Of a DNA stretch of 64,000 nt, positions 1 to 10,870 are shown piece by piece. Positions within the stretch are counted from its first letter, which is position 1, and each line of letters starts with the position of its first letter. The position numbers and the translations under genes were made by a program. The DNA is from Bombus terrestris (lineage: Eukaryota; Arthropoda; Insecta; Hymenoptera; Apidae): positions 1,479,501-1,543,500 of the forward strand of contig NW_025963548.1 of the NCBI RefSeq assembly GCF_910591885.1, in the 5' to 3' direction. A model generated the notes under the pieces. That model searched no databases. It saw only the letters and a program-made list of their open reading frames with translations, and was not told where the DNA came from.

Positions 1-211
1 TCGGACCACACGTTGCACTCTACTATGTGGAAATATTACTATTTATGTAAAACTATTGATAAACTGTAAACTTTCGTCAGTACGCAATTCGATAAGGACA
101 TCCGGCTCCTCGGGCTGGTGCGAATATTTCAATGTCCCTATGTGCCAAACCGTTGGTTTGTGACAAACCTTTACGCGACCCTCGCTCGCTGCGCTCGCTC
201 GAAAACTATAG

Positions 212-221
212 CCTAACCTAA
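212..221 (-). repeat. CCTAACCTAA element (two TTAGG units on the minus strand; example)
   Basis: CCTAACCTAA reads TTAGGTTAGG on the minus strand, two units of the canonical insect telomere repeat. It occurs in most monomers of family A and in family B up to about 31 kb. Further right it is often CCTATCCTAA, which breaks the second unit. Ten bases could easily match by chance, so no telomeric origin is claimed. Confidence 0.6.
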
Positions 222-317
222 AACCAATACCTCTTGCGTTCGTTATTCGATAAGGCGGCAACTTATTTCAAATTTGCTAACGTGTCGGATCGGTTGTGAG
301 GTTGGACCAGATTTATA

Positions 318-339
318 CGAGCGAGCGGAGCGAGCGAGC
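318..339 (+). repeat. GAGC box: 9-bp direct repeat (example monomer)
   Basis: Two copies of CGAGCGAGC separated by GGAG, one per monomer at a fixed place, flanked by ATTTTTA upstream and an AACGAT or TACGAT junction downstream. It is purine-rich, CpG-dense and built from GAGC tetranucleotides. It is one of the most conserved features of both families, and it is where the 13-bp deletions and most A/B family switches occur. Confidence 0.92.
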
Positions 340-840
340 TACGATTACAATTTCCACGCTATACATATACCTTATATTACCTTGTATATATTTCCTGTTA
401 TTGCCTAATTTTGTCAGCGATTTCGGACCACACGTTGCACTGTACTATGTGTAAATATTACTATTTATGTAAAACTATCGATAAACTGTAAACTTTTGTC
501 AGTACGCAATTCGATAAAGACTTCCGGCTCCTTGGGCTGGTGCGAATATTTCAATGTCCCTATGTGCCAAGCCGTTGGTTTGTGACACACCTTTACGCGA
601 CCCTCACTCGCTGCGCTCGCTCGAGCACCATAGGCTAACCTAAAACCAATCCCTCTTGCGTTCGTTATTCGACATGGAGGCGACTTATTTCAAATTTGCT
701 AACGTGTCGGATCGGTTGTGAGGTTGGACTAGATTTTTACGAGCGAGCGGAGCGAGCGAGCAACGATTACAATTTCCAAGCTATACATATACCTTATACT
801 ACCTTGTATATATTTCCTGTTATTGCCTAATTTTGTCAGC

Positions 841-1831
841 GATTTCGGACCACACGTTGCACTCTACTATGTGGAAATATTAGTATTTATGTAAAACTAT
901 TGATAAACTGTAAACTTTCGTCAGTACGCAATGCGATCAGGACTTCCGGCTCCTCGGGCTGGTGCGAATATTTCAATGTCCCTATGTGCCAAGCCGTTGG
1001 TTTGTGACACACCTTTAGGCGTCCCTCGCTCGCTGCGCTCGCTCGAAAACTATAGCCTAACCTAAAACCAAGCCCTCTTGCGTTCGTTATTCGATAAGGA
1101 GGCGACTTATTTCAAATTTGCTAACGTGTCGGATCGGTTGTGAGGTTGGACTAGATTTATACGAGCGAGCGGAGCGAGCGAGCTACGATTACAATTTCCA
1201 CGCTATACATATACCTTATATTGCCTTGCATATATTCCCGGTTTTTGCCTAATTTAGTCAGCGATATCGGACCACACGTTGCACTGTACTATGTGAAAAT
1301 ATTACTATTTATGTAAAACTATTGATGAAATGTAAACTTTTGTCAGTATGCAATTCGATAATGACTTGCGGTTCCTCGGGCTGGTGCGAATATTTCAATG
1401 TCCCAATGTGCCAAACCGTTGGTTTGTGACACACAATTACGCGTCCCTCGCTCGCTGCGCTCGCTCGAAAACTATAGCCTAACCTAAAACCAAGCCCTCT
1501 TGCGTTCGTTATTCGATAAGGAGGCGACTTATTTCAAATTTGCTAACGTGTCGGATCGGTTGTGAGGTTGGACCAGATTTATACGAGCGAGCGGAGCGAG
1601 CGAGCTACGATTACAATTTCCACGCTATACATATACCTTATATTACCTTGTATATATTTCCTGTTATTGCCTAATTTTGTCAGCGATTTCGGACCACACG
1701 TTGCACTCTACTATGTGGAAATATTACTATTTATGTAAAACTATTGATGAAATGTAAACTTTTGTCAGTATGCAATTCGATAAAGACTTGCGGTTCCTCG
1801 AGCTGGTGCGAATATTTCAATGTCCCTATGT
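841..1831. repeat. Family A higher-order block, copy 1 (offset +5908)
   Basis: This 991-bp stretch matches 6749-7739, and I saw one mismatch (G at 1154, A at 7062). The offset of 5908 is 14 x 422. Private markers shared by both copies are GGAAATATTAGTATTT, CAATGCGATCAGGAC, CACCTTTAGGCG and CCCAATGTGCC. Such long-range identity, with less similar monomers in between, indicates block duplication rather than monomer-by-monomer amplification. Confidence 0.9.
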
Positions 1832-1835
1832 GCCA

Positions 1836-3540
1836 AGCCGTTGGTTTGTGACACACAATTACGCGTCCCTCACTCGCTGCGCTCGCTCGAACACCATAGG
1901 CTAACCTAAAACCAATCCCTCTTGCGTTCGTTATTCGACATGGAGGCGACTTATTTCAAATTTGCTAACGTGTCGGATCGGTTGTGAGGTTGGACTAGAT
2001 TTTTACGAGCGAGCGGAGCGAGCGAGCAACGATTACAATTTCCAAGCTATACATATACCTTATATTACCTTGTATATATTTCCTGTTATTGCCTAATTTT
2101 GTCAGCGATTTCGGACCACACGTTGCACTCTACTATGTGGAAATATTACTATTTATGTAAAACTATTGATAAACTGTAAACTTTTGTCAGTACGCAATTC
2201 GATTAAGACTTCCGGCTCCTTGGGCTGGAGCGAAAATTTCAATGTCCCTATGTGCCAAGCCGTTGGTTTGTGACACACCTTTACGCATCCCTCGCTCGCT
2301 GCGCTCGCTCGAAAACTATAGCCTAACCTAAAACCAATCCCTCTTGCGTTCGTTATTCGATAAGGCGGCGACTTATTTCAAATTTGCTAACGTGTCGGAT
2401 CGGTTGTGAGGTTGGACTGGATTTTTACGAGCGAGCGGAGCGAGCGAGCTACGATTACAATTTCCAAGCTATACATATACCTTATATTACCTTGTATATA
2501 TTTCCTGTTATTGCCTAATTTTGTCAGCGATTTCGGACCACACGTTGCACTCTACTATGTGGAAATATTACTATTTATGTAAAACTATTGATAAACTGTA
2601 AACTTTTGTCAGTACGCAATTCGATAAGGACTTCCGGCTCCTCGGGCTGGTGCGAATATTTCAATGTCCCCATGTGCCAAACGGTTGGTTTGTGACACAC
2701 CTTTACGCGTCGCCCGCTCGCTGCGCTCGCTCGAAAACTATAGCCTAACCTAAAACCAATCCCTCTTGCGTTCGTTATTCGATAAGGACGAGACTTATTT
2801 CAAATTTGAGAACGTGTCGGATCGGTTGTGAGGTTGGACTAGATTTTTACGAGCGAGCGGAGCGAGCGAGCAACGATTACAATTTCCAAGCTATACATAT
2901 ACCTTATACTACCTTGTATATATTTCCTGTTATTGCCTAATTTTGTCAGCGATTTCGGACCGAACGTTGCACTGTACTATGTGGAAATATTAGTATTTAT
3001 GTAAAACTATTGATAAACTGTAAACTTTTGTCAGTAGACAATTCGATAAAGACTTCCGGCTCCTCGGGCTGGTGCGAATATTTCAATGTCCCTATGTGCC
3101 AAGCCGTTGGTTTGTGACCCCCCTTTTACGCATCCCTCGCTCGCTGCGCTCGCTCGAAAACTATAGCCTAAACTAAAACCAATCCCTCTTGCGTTCGTTA
3201 TTCGATAAGGACGTGACTTATTTCAAATTTGCTAACGTGTCGGATCGGTTGTGAGGTTGGACTAGATTTTTACGAGCGAGCGGAGCGAGTGAGCAACGAT
3301 TACAATTTCCAAGCTATACATATACCTTATATTACCTTGTATATATTTCCTGTTATTGCCTAATTTTGTCAGCGATTTCGGACCACACGTTGCACTGTAC
3401 TATGTGGAAATATTACTATTTATGTAAAACTATTGATAAACTGTAAACTTTTGTCAGCAGGCAATTCGATAAAGACTTCCGGCTCCTCGGGCTGGTGCGA
3501 ATATTTCAATGTCCCCATGTGCCAAACGGTTGGTTTGTGA
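1836..3540. repeat. Family A higher-order block, about four monomers, copy 1 (offset +6330)
   Basis: About 1.7 kb that reappears at about 8166-9870, an offset of 6330 or 15 x 422. Shared rare variants are GATTAAGACT with GGAGCGAAAATTTC (2201 and 8531), AAGGACGAGAC with TTTGAGAACG (2781 and 9111), and a C-run insertion GTGACCCCCC (from 3116 and 9446). A few substitutions separate the copies, for example near 2470, 2711, 2971 and 3034. The sub-block 1942-2570 occurs a third time at 6162-6790 (offset 4220 = 10 monomers). Confidence 0.88.
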
Positions 3541-3989
3541 CACACCTTTACGCGTACCTCGCTCGCCGCGCTCGCTCGAAAACTATAGCCTAACCTAAAA
3601 CCAATACCTCTTGCGTTCGTTATTCGATAAGGCGGCGACTTATTTCTAATTTGCTAACGTGTCGGATCGGTTGTGAGGTTGGACTAGATTTATACGAGCG
3701 AGCGGAGGGAGCGAGCTACGATTACAATTTCCACGCTATACATATACCTTATATTGCCTCGCATATATTTCCTGTTTTTGCCTAATTTAGTCAGCGATAT
3801 CGGACCACACGTTGCACTCTACTATGTGGAAATATTACTATTTATGTAAAACTATCGATAAACTGTAAACTTTTGTCAGTACGCAATTCGATAAAGACTT
3901 CCGCCTCCTCGGGCTGGTGCGAATATTTCAATGTCCCTATGTGCCAAGCCGTTGGTTTGTGACACACAATTACGCGTCCCTCACTCGCT

Positions 3990-5727
3990 GCGCTCGCTCG
4001 AACACCATAGGCTAACCTAAAACCAATCCCTCTTGCGTTCGTTATTCCACAAGGAGGCGACTTATTTCAAATTTGCTAACGTGTCGGATCGGTTGTGAGG
4101 TTTGACTACATTTTTACGAGCGAGCGGAGCGAGCGAGCAACGATTACAATTTCCAAGCTATACATATACCCTATATTATCTTGTATATATTTCCTGTTAT
4201 TGCCTAATTTTGTCAGCGATTTCGGACCACACGTTGCACTCTACTATGTGGAAATATTACTATTTATGTAAAACTATTGATAAACTGTAAACTTTCGTCA
4301 GTACGCAATTCGATAAGGACATCCGGCTCCTCGGGCTGGTGCGAATATTTCAATGTCCCTATGTGCCAAACCGTTGGTTTGTGACAAACCTTTACGCGAC
4401 CCTCGCTCGCTGCGCTCGCTCGAAAACTATAGCCTAACCTAAAACCAATACCTCTTGCGTTCGTTATTCGATAAGGCGGCAACTTATTTCAAATTTGCTA
4501 ACGTGTCGGATCGGTTGTGAGGTTGGACTAGATTTATACGAGCGAGCGGGGCGAGCGAGCTACGATTACAATTTCCACGCTATATATATACCTTATATTG
4601 CCTTGCATATATTTCCGGCTTTGCCTAATTTAGTCAGCGATATCGGACCACACGCTGCACTGTACTATGTGAAAATATTACTATTTACGTAAAACTATTG
4701 ATGAAATGTAAACTTTTGTCAGTATGCAATTCGATAAAGACTTGCGGTTCCTCGGGCTGGTGCGAATATTTCAATGTCCCTATGTTCCAAACCGTTGGTT
4801 TGTGACACACAATTACGCGTCCCTCACTCGCTGCGCTCGCTCGAACACCATAGGCTAACCTAAAACCAATCCCTCTTGCGTTCGTTATTCGACAAGGAGG
4901 CGACTGATTTCAAATTTGCTAACGTGTCGGATCGGTTGTGAGGTTGGACTGGATTTGTACCCGGGAGCGGAGCGAGCGAGCTACGATTACAATTTCCACG
5001 CTATACATATACCTTATATTGCCTTGCATATATTTCCGGCTTTGCCTAATTTAGTCAGCGATATCGGACCACACGCTGCACTGTACTATGTGAAAATATT
5101 ACTATTTACGTAAAACTATTGATGAAATGTAAACTTTTGTCAGTATGCAATTCGATAAAGACTTGCGGTTCCTCGGGCTGGTGCGAATATTTCAATGTCC
5201 CTATGTTCCAAACCGTTGGTTTGTGACACACAATTACGCGTCCCTCACTCGCTGCGCTCGCTCGAACACCATAGGCTAACCTAAAACCAATCCCTCTTGC
5301 GTTCGTTATTCAACAAGGAGGCGACTTATTTCAAATTTGTATAACGTGTCGGATCGGTTGTGAGGTTTGACTACATTTTTACGAGCGAGCGGAGCGAGCG
5401 AGCAACGATTACAATTTCCAAGCTATACATATACCCTATATTATCTTGTATATATTTCCTGTTATTGCCTAATTTTGTCAGCGATTTCGGACCACACGTT
5501 GCACTCTACTATGTGGAAATGTTACTATTTATGTAAAACTATTGATAAACTGTAAACTTTCGTCAGTACGCAATTCGATAAGGACATCCGGCTCCTCGGG
5601 CTGGTGCGAATATTTCAATGTCCCTATGTGCCAAACCGTTGGTTTGTGACAAACCTTTACGCGACCCTCGCTCGCTGCGCTCGCTCGAAAACTATAGCCT
5701 AACCTAAAACCAATACCTCTTGCGTTC
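3990..5727. repeat. Local duplications: three-monomer shift and adjacent twin monomers
   Basis: The stretch about 3990-4460 reappears at about 5255-5727 (offset 1265-1266, three monomers), including GGTTTGACTACATTTTT and the ACATCCGGCTCC variant. Between them, 4570-4860 and 4991-5281 are nearly identical neighbours at offset 421, sharing CACGCTGCAC, TTTCCGGCTTTGCC and TATGTTCCAAACC. The first 307 bases of the window also match 4222-4528 (offset 4221, ten monomers). Confidence 0.85.
4957..4975. repeat. Aberrant GAGC box with CCCGGG
   Basis: The usual TTTATACGAGCGAGCGG is replaced here by TTTGTACCCGGGAGCGG. This is the only GAGC box in the window that I noticed with a CCCGGG (4960-4965). It is a private change useful as a landmark. 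Confidence 0.85.
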
Positions 5728-6161
5728 GTTATTCGATAAGGCGGCGACTTATTTCTAATTTGCTAACGTGTCGGATCGGTTGTGAGGTTGGACTAGATTT
5801 ATACGAGCGAGCGGAGGGAGCGAGCTACGATTACAATTTCCACGCTATACATATACCTTATATTGCCTCGCATATATTTCCTGTTTTTGCCTAATTTGGT
5901 CAGCGATATCGGACCACACGTTGCACTGTACTATGTGTAAATATTACTATTTGTGTAAAACTATTGATAAACTGTAAACATTCGTCAGTACGCAATTCAA
6001 TAAAGACTTGCGGTTCCTCGGGCTGGTGCGAATATTTCAATGTCCCTATGTTCCAAACCGTTGGTTTGTGACACACAATTACGCGTCCCTCACTCGCTGC
6101 GCTCGCTCGAACACCATAGGCTAACCTAAAACCAATCCCTCTTGCGTTCGTTATTCGACAA

Positions 6162-6790
6162 GGAGGCGACTTATTTCAAATTTGCTAACGTGTCGGATCG
6201 GTTGTGAGGTTGGACTAGATTTTTACGAGCGAGCGGAGCGAGCGAGCAACGATTACAATTTCCAAGCTATACATATACCTTATATTACCTTGTATATATC
6301 TCCTGTTATTGCCTAATTTTGTCAGCGATTTCGGACCACACGTTGCACTCTACTATGTGGAAATATTACTATTTATGTAAAACTATTGATAAACTGTAAA
6401 CTTTTGTCAGTACGCAATTCGATTAAGACTTCCGGCTCCTTGGGCTGGAGCGAAAATTTCAATGTCCCTATGTGCCAAGCCGTTGGTTTGTGACACACCT
6501 TTACGCATCCCTCGCTCGCTGCGCTCGCTCGAAAACTATAGCCTAACCTAAAACCAATCCCTCTTGCGTTCGTTATTCGATAAGGCGGCGACTTATTTCA
6601 AATTTGCTAACGTGTCGGATCGGTTGTGAGGTTGGACTGGATTTTTACGAGCGAGCGGAGCGAGCGAGCTACGATTACAATTTCCAAGCTATACATATAC
6701 CTTATATTACCTTGTATATATTTCCTGTTATTGCCTAATTTTGTCAGCGATTTCGGACCACACGTTGCACTCTACTATGTGGAAATATTA
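6162..6790. repeat. Third copy of the GATTAAGACT monomer block
   Basis: Matches 1942-2570 at offset 4220 and about 8272-8900 at offset 2110. I saw one substitution against the first copy (C at 6300). The match ends at 6791, where the sequence reads TTAGTATTT instead of TTACTATTT and joins the block at 6749. Spacings of 5, 10 and 15 monomers suggest an old pentameric organisation. Confidence 0.85.
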
Positions 6791-7739
6791 GTATTTATGT
6801 AAAACTATTGATAAACTGTAAACTTTCGTCAGTACGCAATGCGATCAGGACTTCCGGCTCCTCGGGCTGGTGCGAATATTTCAATGTCCCTATGTGCCAA
6901 GCCGTTGGTTTGTGACACACCTTTAGGCGTCCCTCGCTCGCTGCGCTCGCTCGAAAACTATAGCCTAACCTAAAACCAAGCCCTCTTGCGTTCGTTATTC
7001 GATAAGGAGGCGACTTATTTCAAATTTGCTAACGTGTCGGATCGGTTGTGAGGTTGGACTAAATTTATACGAGCGAGCGGAGCGAGCGAGCTACGATTAC
7101 AATTTCCACGCTATACATATACCTTATATTGCCTTGCATATATTCCCGGTTTTTGCCTAATTTAGTCAGCGATATCGGACCACACGTTGCACTGTACTAT
7201 GTGAAAATATTACTATTTATGTAAAACTATTGATGAAATGTAAACTTTTGTCAGTATGCAATTCGATAATGACTTGCGGTTCCTCGGGCTGGTGCGAATA
7301 TTTCAATGTCCCAATGTGCCAAACCGTTGGTTTGTGACACACAATTACGCGTCCCTCGCTCGCTGCGCTCGCTCGAAAACTATAGCCTAACCTAAAACCA
7401 AGCCCTCTTGCGTTCGTTATTCGATAAGGAGGCGACTTATTTCAAATTTGCTAACGTGTCGGATCGGTTGTGAGGTTGGACCAGATTTATACGAGCGAGC
7501 GGAGCGAGCGAGCTACGATTACAATTTCCACGCTATACATATACCTTATATTACCTTGTATATATTTCCTGTTATTGCCTAATTTTGTCAGCGATTTCGG
7601 ACCACACGTTGCACTCTACTATGTGGAAATATTACTATTTATGTAAAACTATTGATGAAATGTAAACTTTTGTCAGTATGCAATTCGATAAAGACTTGCG
7701 GTTCCTCGAGCTGGTGCGAATATTTCAATGTCCCTATGT
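6749..7739. repeat. Family A higher-order block, copy 2 of 841-1831
   Basis: Partner of 841-1831 at offset 5908. Identity ends at 7739, where this copy reads TATGTTCCAAACC against TATGTGCCAAGCC in the first copy. On the left, similarity falls to ordinary monomer level just upstream of 6749 (GGACTGGATT here, GGACTAGATT there). Confidence 0.9.
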
Positions 7740-8165
7740 TCCAAACCGTTGGTTTGTGACACACAATTACGCGTCCCTCACTCGCTGCGCTCGCTCGAAT
7801 ACCATAGGCTAACCTAAAACCAGTCCCTCTTGCGTTCGTTATTCGACAAGGAGGCGACTTATTTCAAATTTGCTAACGTGTCGCTTCGGTTGTGAGGTTT
7901 GACTAGATTTTTACGAGCGAGCGGAGCGAGCGAGCAACGATTACAATTTCCAAGCTATACATATACCTTATATTACCTTGTATATATTTCCTGTTATTGC
8001 CTAATTTTGTCAGCGATTTCGGACCACACGTTGCACTCTACTATGTGGAAATATTACTATTTATGTAAAACTATCGATAAACTGTAAACTTTTGTCAGTA
8101 CGCAATTCGATAAGGACTTCCGGCTCCTCGGGCTGGTGCGAATATTTCAATGTCCCTATGTGCCA

Positions 8166-9870
8166 AACCGTTGGTTTGTGACACACAATTACGCGTCCCT
8201 CACTCGCTGCGCTCGCTCGAACACCATAGGCTAACCTAAAACCAATCCCTCTTGCGTTCGTTATTCGACATGGAGGCGACTTATTTCAAATTTGCTAACG
8301 TGTCGGATCGGTTGTGAGGTTGGACTAGATTTTTACGAGCGAGCGGAGCGAGCGAGCAACGATTACAATTTCCAAGCTATACATATACCTTATATTACCT
8401 TGTATATATTTCCTGTTATTGCCTAATTTTGTCAGCGATTTCGGACCACACGTTGCACTCTACTATGTGGAAATATTACTATTTATGTAAAACTATTGAT
8501 AAACTGTAAACTTTTGTCAGTACGCAATTCGATTAAGACTTCCGGCTCCTTGGGCTGGAGCGAAAATTTCAATGTCCCTATGTGCCAAGCCGTTGGTTTG
8601 TGACACACCTTTACGCATCCCTCGCTCGCTGCGCTCGCTCGAAAACTATAGCCTAACCTAAAACCAATCCCTCTTGCGTTCGTTATTCGATAAGGCGGCG
8701 ACTTATTTCAAATTTGCTAACGTGTCGGATCGGTTGTGAGGTTGGACTGGATTTTTACGAGCGAGCGGAGCGAGCGAGCTACGATTACAATTTCCAAGCT
8801 ATACATATTCCTTACATTACCTTGTATATATTTCCTGTTATTGCCTAATTTTGTCAGCGATTTCGGACCACACGTTGCACTCTACTATGTGGAAATATTA
8901 CTATTTATGTAAAACTATTGATAAACTGTAAACTTTTGTCAGTACGCAATTCGATAAGGACTTCCGGCTCCTCGGGCTGGTGCGAATATTTCAATGTCCC
9001 CATGTGCCAAACGGTTGGTTTGTGACACACCTTTACGCGTCCCTCGCTCGCTGCGCTCGCTCGAAAACTATAGCCTAACCTAAAACCAATCCCTCTTGCG
9101 TTCGTTATTCGATAAGGACGAGACTTATTTCAAATTTGAGAACGTGTCGGATCGGTTGTGAGGTTGGACTAGATTTTTACGAGCGAGCGGAGCGAGCGAG
9201 CAACGATTACAATTTCCAAGCTATACATATACCTTATACTACCTTGTATATATTTCCTGTTATTGCCTAATTTTGTCAGCGATTTCGGACCTCACGTTGC
9301 ACTGTACTATGTGGAAATATTAGTATTTATGTAAAACTATTGATAAACTGTAAACTTTTGTCAGTAGGCAATTCGATAAAGACTTCCGGCTCCTCGGGCT
9401 GGTGCGAATATTTCAATGTCCCTATGTGCCAAGCCGTTGGTTTGTGACCCCCCTTTTACGCATCCCTCGCTCGCTGCGCTCGCTCGAAAACTATAGCCTA
9501 AACTAAAACCAATCCCTCTTGCGTTCGTTATTCGATAAGGACGTGACTTATTTCAAATTTGCTAACGTGTCGGATCGGTTGTGAGGTTGGACTAGATTTT
9601 TACGAGCGAGCGGAGCGAGTGAGCAACGATTACAATTTCCAAGCTATACATATACCTTATATTACCTTGTATATATTTCCTGTTATTGCCTAATTTTGTC
9701 AGCGATTTCGGACCACACGTTGCACTCTACTATGTGGAAATATTACTATTTATGTAAAACTATTGATAAACTGTAAACTTTTGTCAGTACGCAATTCGAT
9801 AAAGACTTCCGGCTCCTCGGGCTGGTGCGAATATTTCAATGTCCCCATGTGCCAAACGGTTGGTTTGTGA
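8166..9870. repeat. Family A higher-order block, copy 2 of 1836-3540
   Basis: Same order of rare monomer variants as at 1836-3540, shifted by 6330 bp: GATTAAGACT at 8531, AAGGACGAGAC near 9115 and GTGACCCCCC from 9446. Small differences, such as CATATTCCTTACATT near 8807, show that the copies have begun to diverge. Confidence 0.87.
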
Positions 9871-10449
9871 CAAACCTTTACGCGAACCTCGCTCGCTGCG
9901 CTCGCTCGAAAACTATAGCCTAACCTAAAACCAATCCCTCTTGCGTTCGTTATTCGATAAGGACGTGACTTATTTCAAATTTGCTATCGTGTCGGATCGG
10001 TTGTGAGGTTGGACTAGATTTTTACGAGCGAGCGGAGCGAGCGAGCAACGATTAAAATTTCCGAGCTATACATATACCTTATATTGCCTTGCATATATTT
10101 CCTGCTTTGCCTAATTTTGTTAGCGATTTCGGACCACACATTGCACTGTACTATGTGGAAATATTACTATTTAAGTAAAACTATTGATAAACTGTAAACT
10201 TTTGTCAGTACGCAATTCGATAAAGACTTGCGGTTCCTCGGGCTGGTGCGAATATTTCAATGTCCCTATGTGCCAAACCGTTGGTTTGTGCCACACCTTT
10301 ACGCGTCCCTCGCTCGCTGCGCTCGCTCGAAAACTATAGCCCAACCTAAAAGGAATCCCTCTTGCGTTCGTTATTCGTTAAGGAGGCGACTTATTTCAAA
10401 TTTGCTAACGTGTCGGAACGGTTGTGAAGTTGGACTAGATTTTTACGAG

Positions 10450-10870
10450 CGAGCGGAGCGAGTGTGCAACGATCACAATTTCCTAGCAATACAATTACCT
10501 TATATTGCAGTGCATATATTTCCAGTTATTACATAATTTTGTCAGACATTTCTGACATCACATTGCACTTTACTATGTGGAAATAGTGCTATTTATGTGA
10601 TACTATTGATAAACTCTAAGCTTTTGTCAGTAGGCAATAGGATAAAGACTTGCGGTTCCTCGGGCTGGTGCGAATATTTCAATGTCCCCATGTGCCAAAC
10701 CGTTGGATTGTGACACACCTTTTCGCGTCCCTCGCTCACCGTGCTCGCACGAAAACTATTGCCTAACCTAAAACCAATCCCTCTTGCGTTCATTATTAGA
10801 TATGGGGCGACTTATTTCAAATTTGGGAACGTGTCGGATCGGTTGTGAGGTTGGACTAGATTTTTACGAG
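10450..10870. repeat. Single family B monomer inserted in family A
   Basis: Upstream sequence is family A (GCTGCGCTCG near 10317, TTTGCTAACG near 10400). After the GAGC box at about 10446-10466 it becomes B: GATCACAATTTCC, GTCAGACATTTCTGAC at 10541-10556, GGATTGTGACAC, ACCGTGCTCGCACG, TTTGGGAACG. At the next GAGC box (about 10866-10888) it returns to A (GAGCTACGATTAC, CACGCTATAC). Exactly one repeat length is exchanged, box to box. Confidence 0.88.
10541..10556. repeat. GTCAGA/TCTGAC dyad (first copy in the window)
   Basis: GTCAGACATTTCTGAC is a perfect 6-bp inverted repeat around a 4-bp centre. It marks many family B monomers and is almost fixed in the right third (for example 57200-57215). 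The homologous site in family A, GTCAGCGATTTCGGAC, is only imperfectly symmetrical. Intermediate B monomers keep the GCGATTTC form. Confidence 0.85.

Larger units (their letters stand above)
180..339. repeat. Inverted repeat: CTCG box and GAGC box (example monomer)
   Basis: The CTCG box at 180-201 and the GAGC box at 318-339 are reverse complements at 20 of 22 positions, separated by 116 bp. The same pair recurs in essentially every monomer. In family A the left arm contains GCTCGCTGCGCTCGCTCG. In family B it drifts to GCTCGCCGTGCTCG or ACCGTGCTCGCACG, weakening the pairing. Either strand, or a transcript from it, could form a long hairpin, or the DNA could form a cruciform. Formation in vivo is inference. 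Confidence 0.9.
1..10450. repeat. Satellite family A domain (422-bp monomers)
   Basis: About 25 monomers. Successive CGAATATTT landmarks at 121, 543, 965, 1387, 1809, 2231 and 2653 are exactly 422 bp apart. Diagnostic family A features are GGTTTGTGAC, a CTCG box reading GCTGCGCTCG, GCGTTCGTTATTCGA, TTTGCTAACG, GATTACAATTTCC, ACCACACGTTGCAC and ATGTAAAACTATTGAT. The extra base relative to family B lies in the AAGGCGGCGAC or AAGGAGGCGAC segment, where B has AAGGGGCGAC or ATGGGGCGAC. Two sub-variants alternate: one with TTTATACGAG, GAGCTACG and AATTTAGTCAGCGATATC, the other with TTTTTACGAG, GAGCAACG and AATTTTGTCAGCGATTTC. Confidence 0.93.

Noticed and set aside
43..261. Recurring 66-75-codon minus-strand frames, one per monomer
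   Set aside because: They start and end at the same monomer positions in nearly every copy and are interrupted by frameshifts in others. This is repeat periodicity, not a conserved gene; I could not see codon-position bias.
60..340. tRNA-derived or RNA polymerase III promoter boxes in the monomer (GGTTGTGAGGTTGG and similar)
   Set aside because: No convincing A box and B box pair at proper spacing, and no cloverleaf could be drawn.
5998..6003. AATAAA polyadenylation signal
   Set aside because: A chance hexamer in one monomer variant, with no associated gene.
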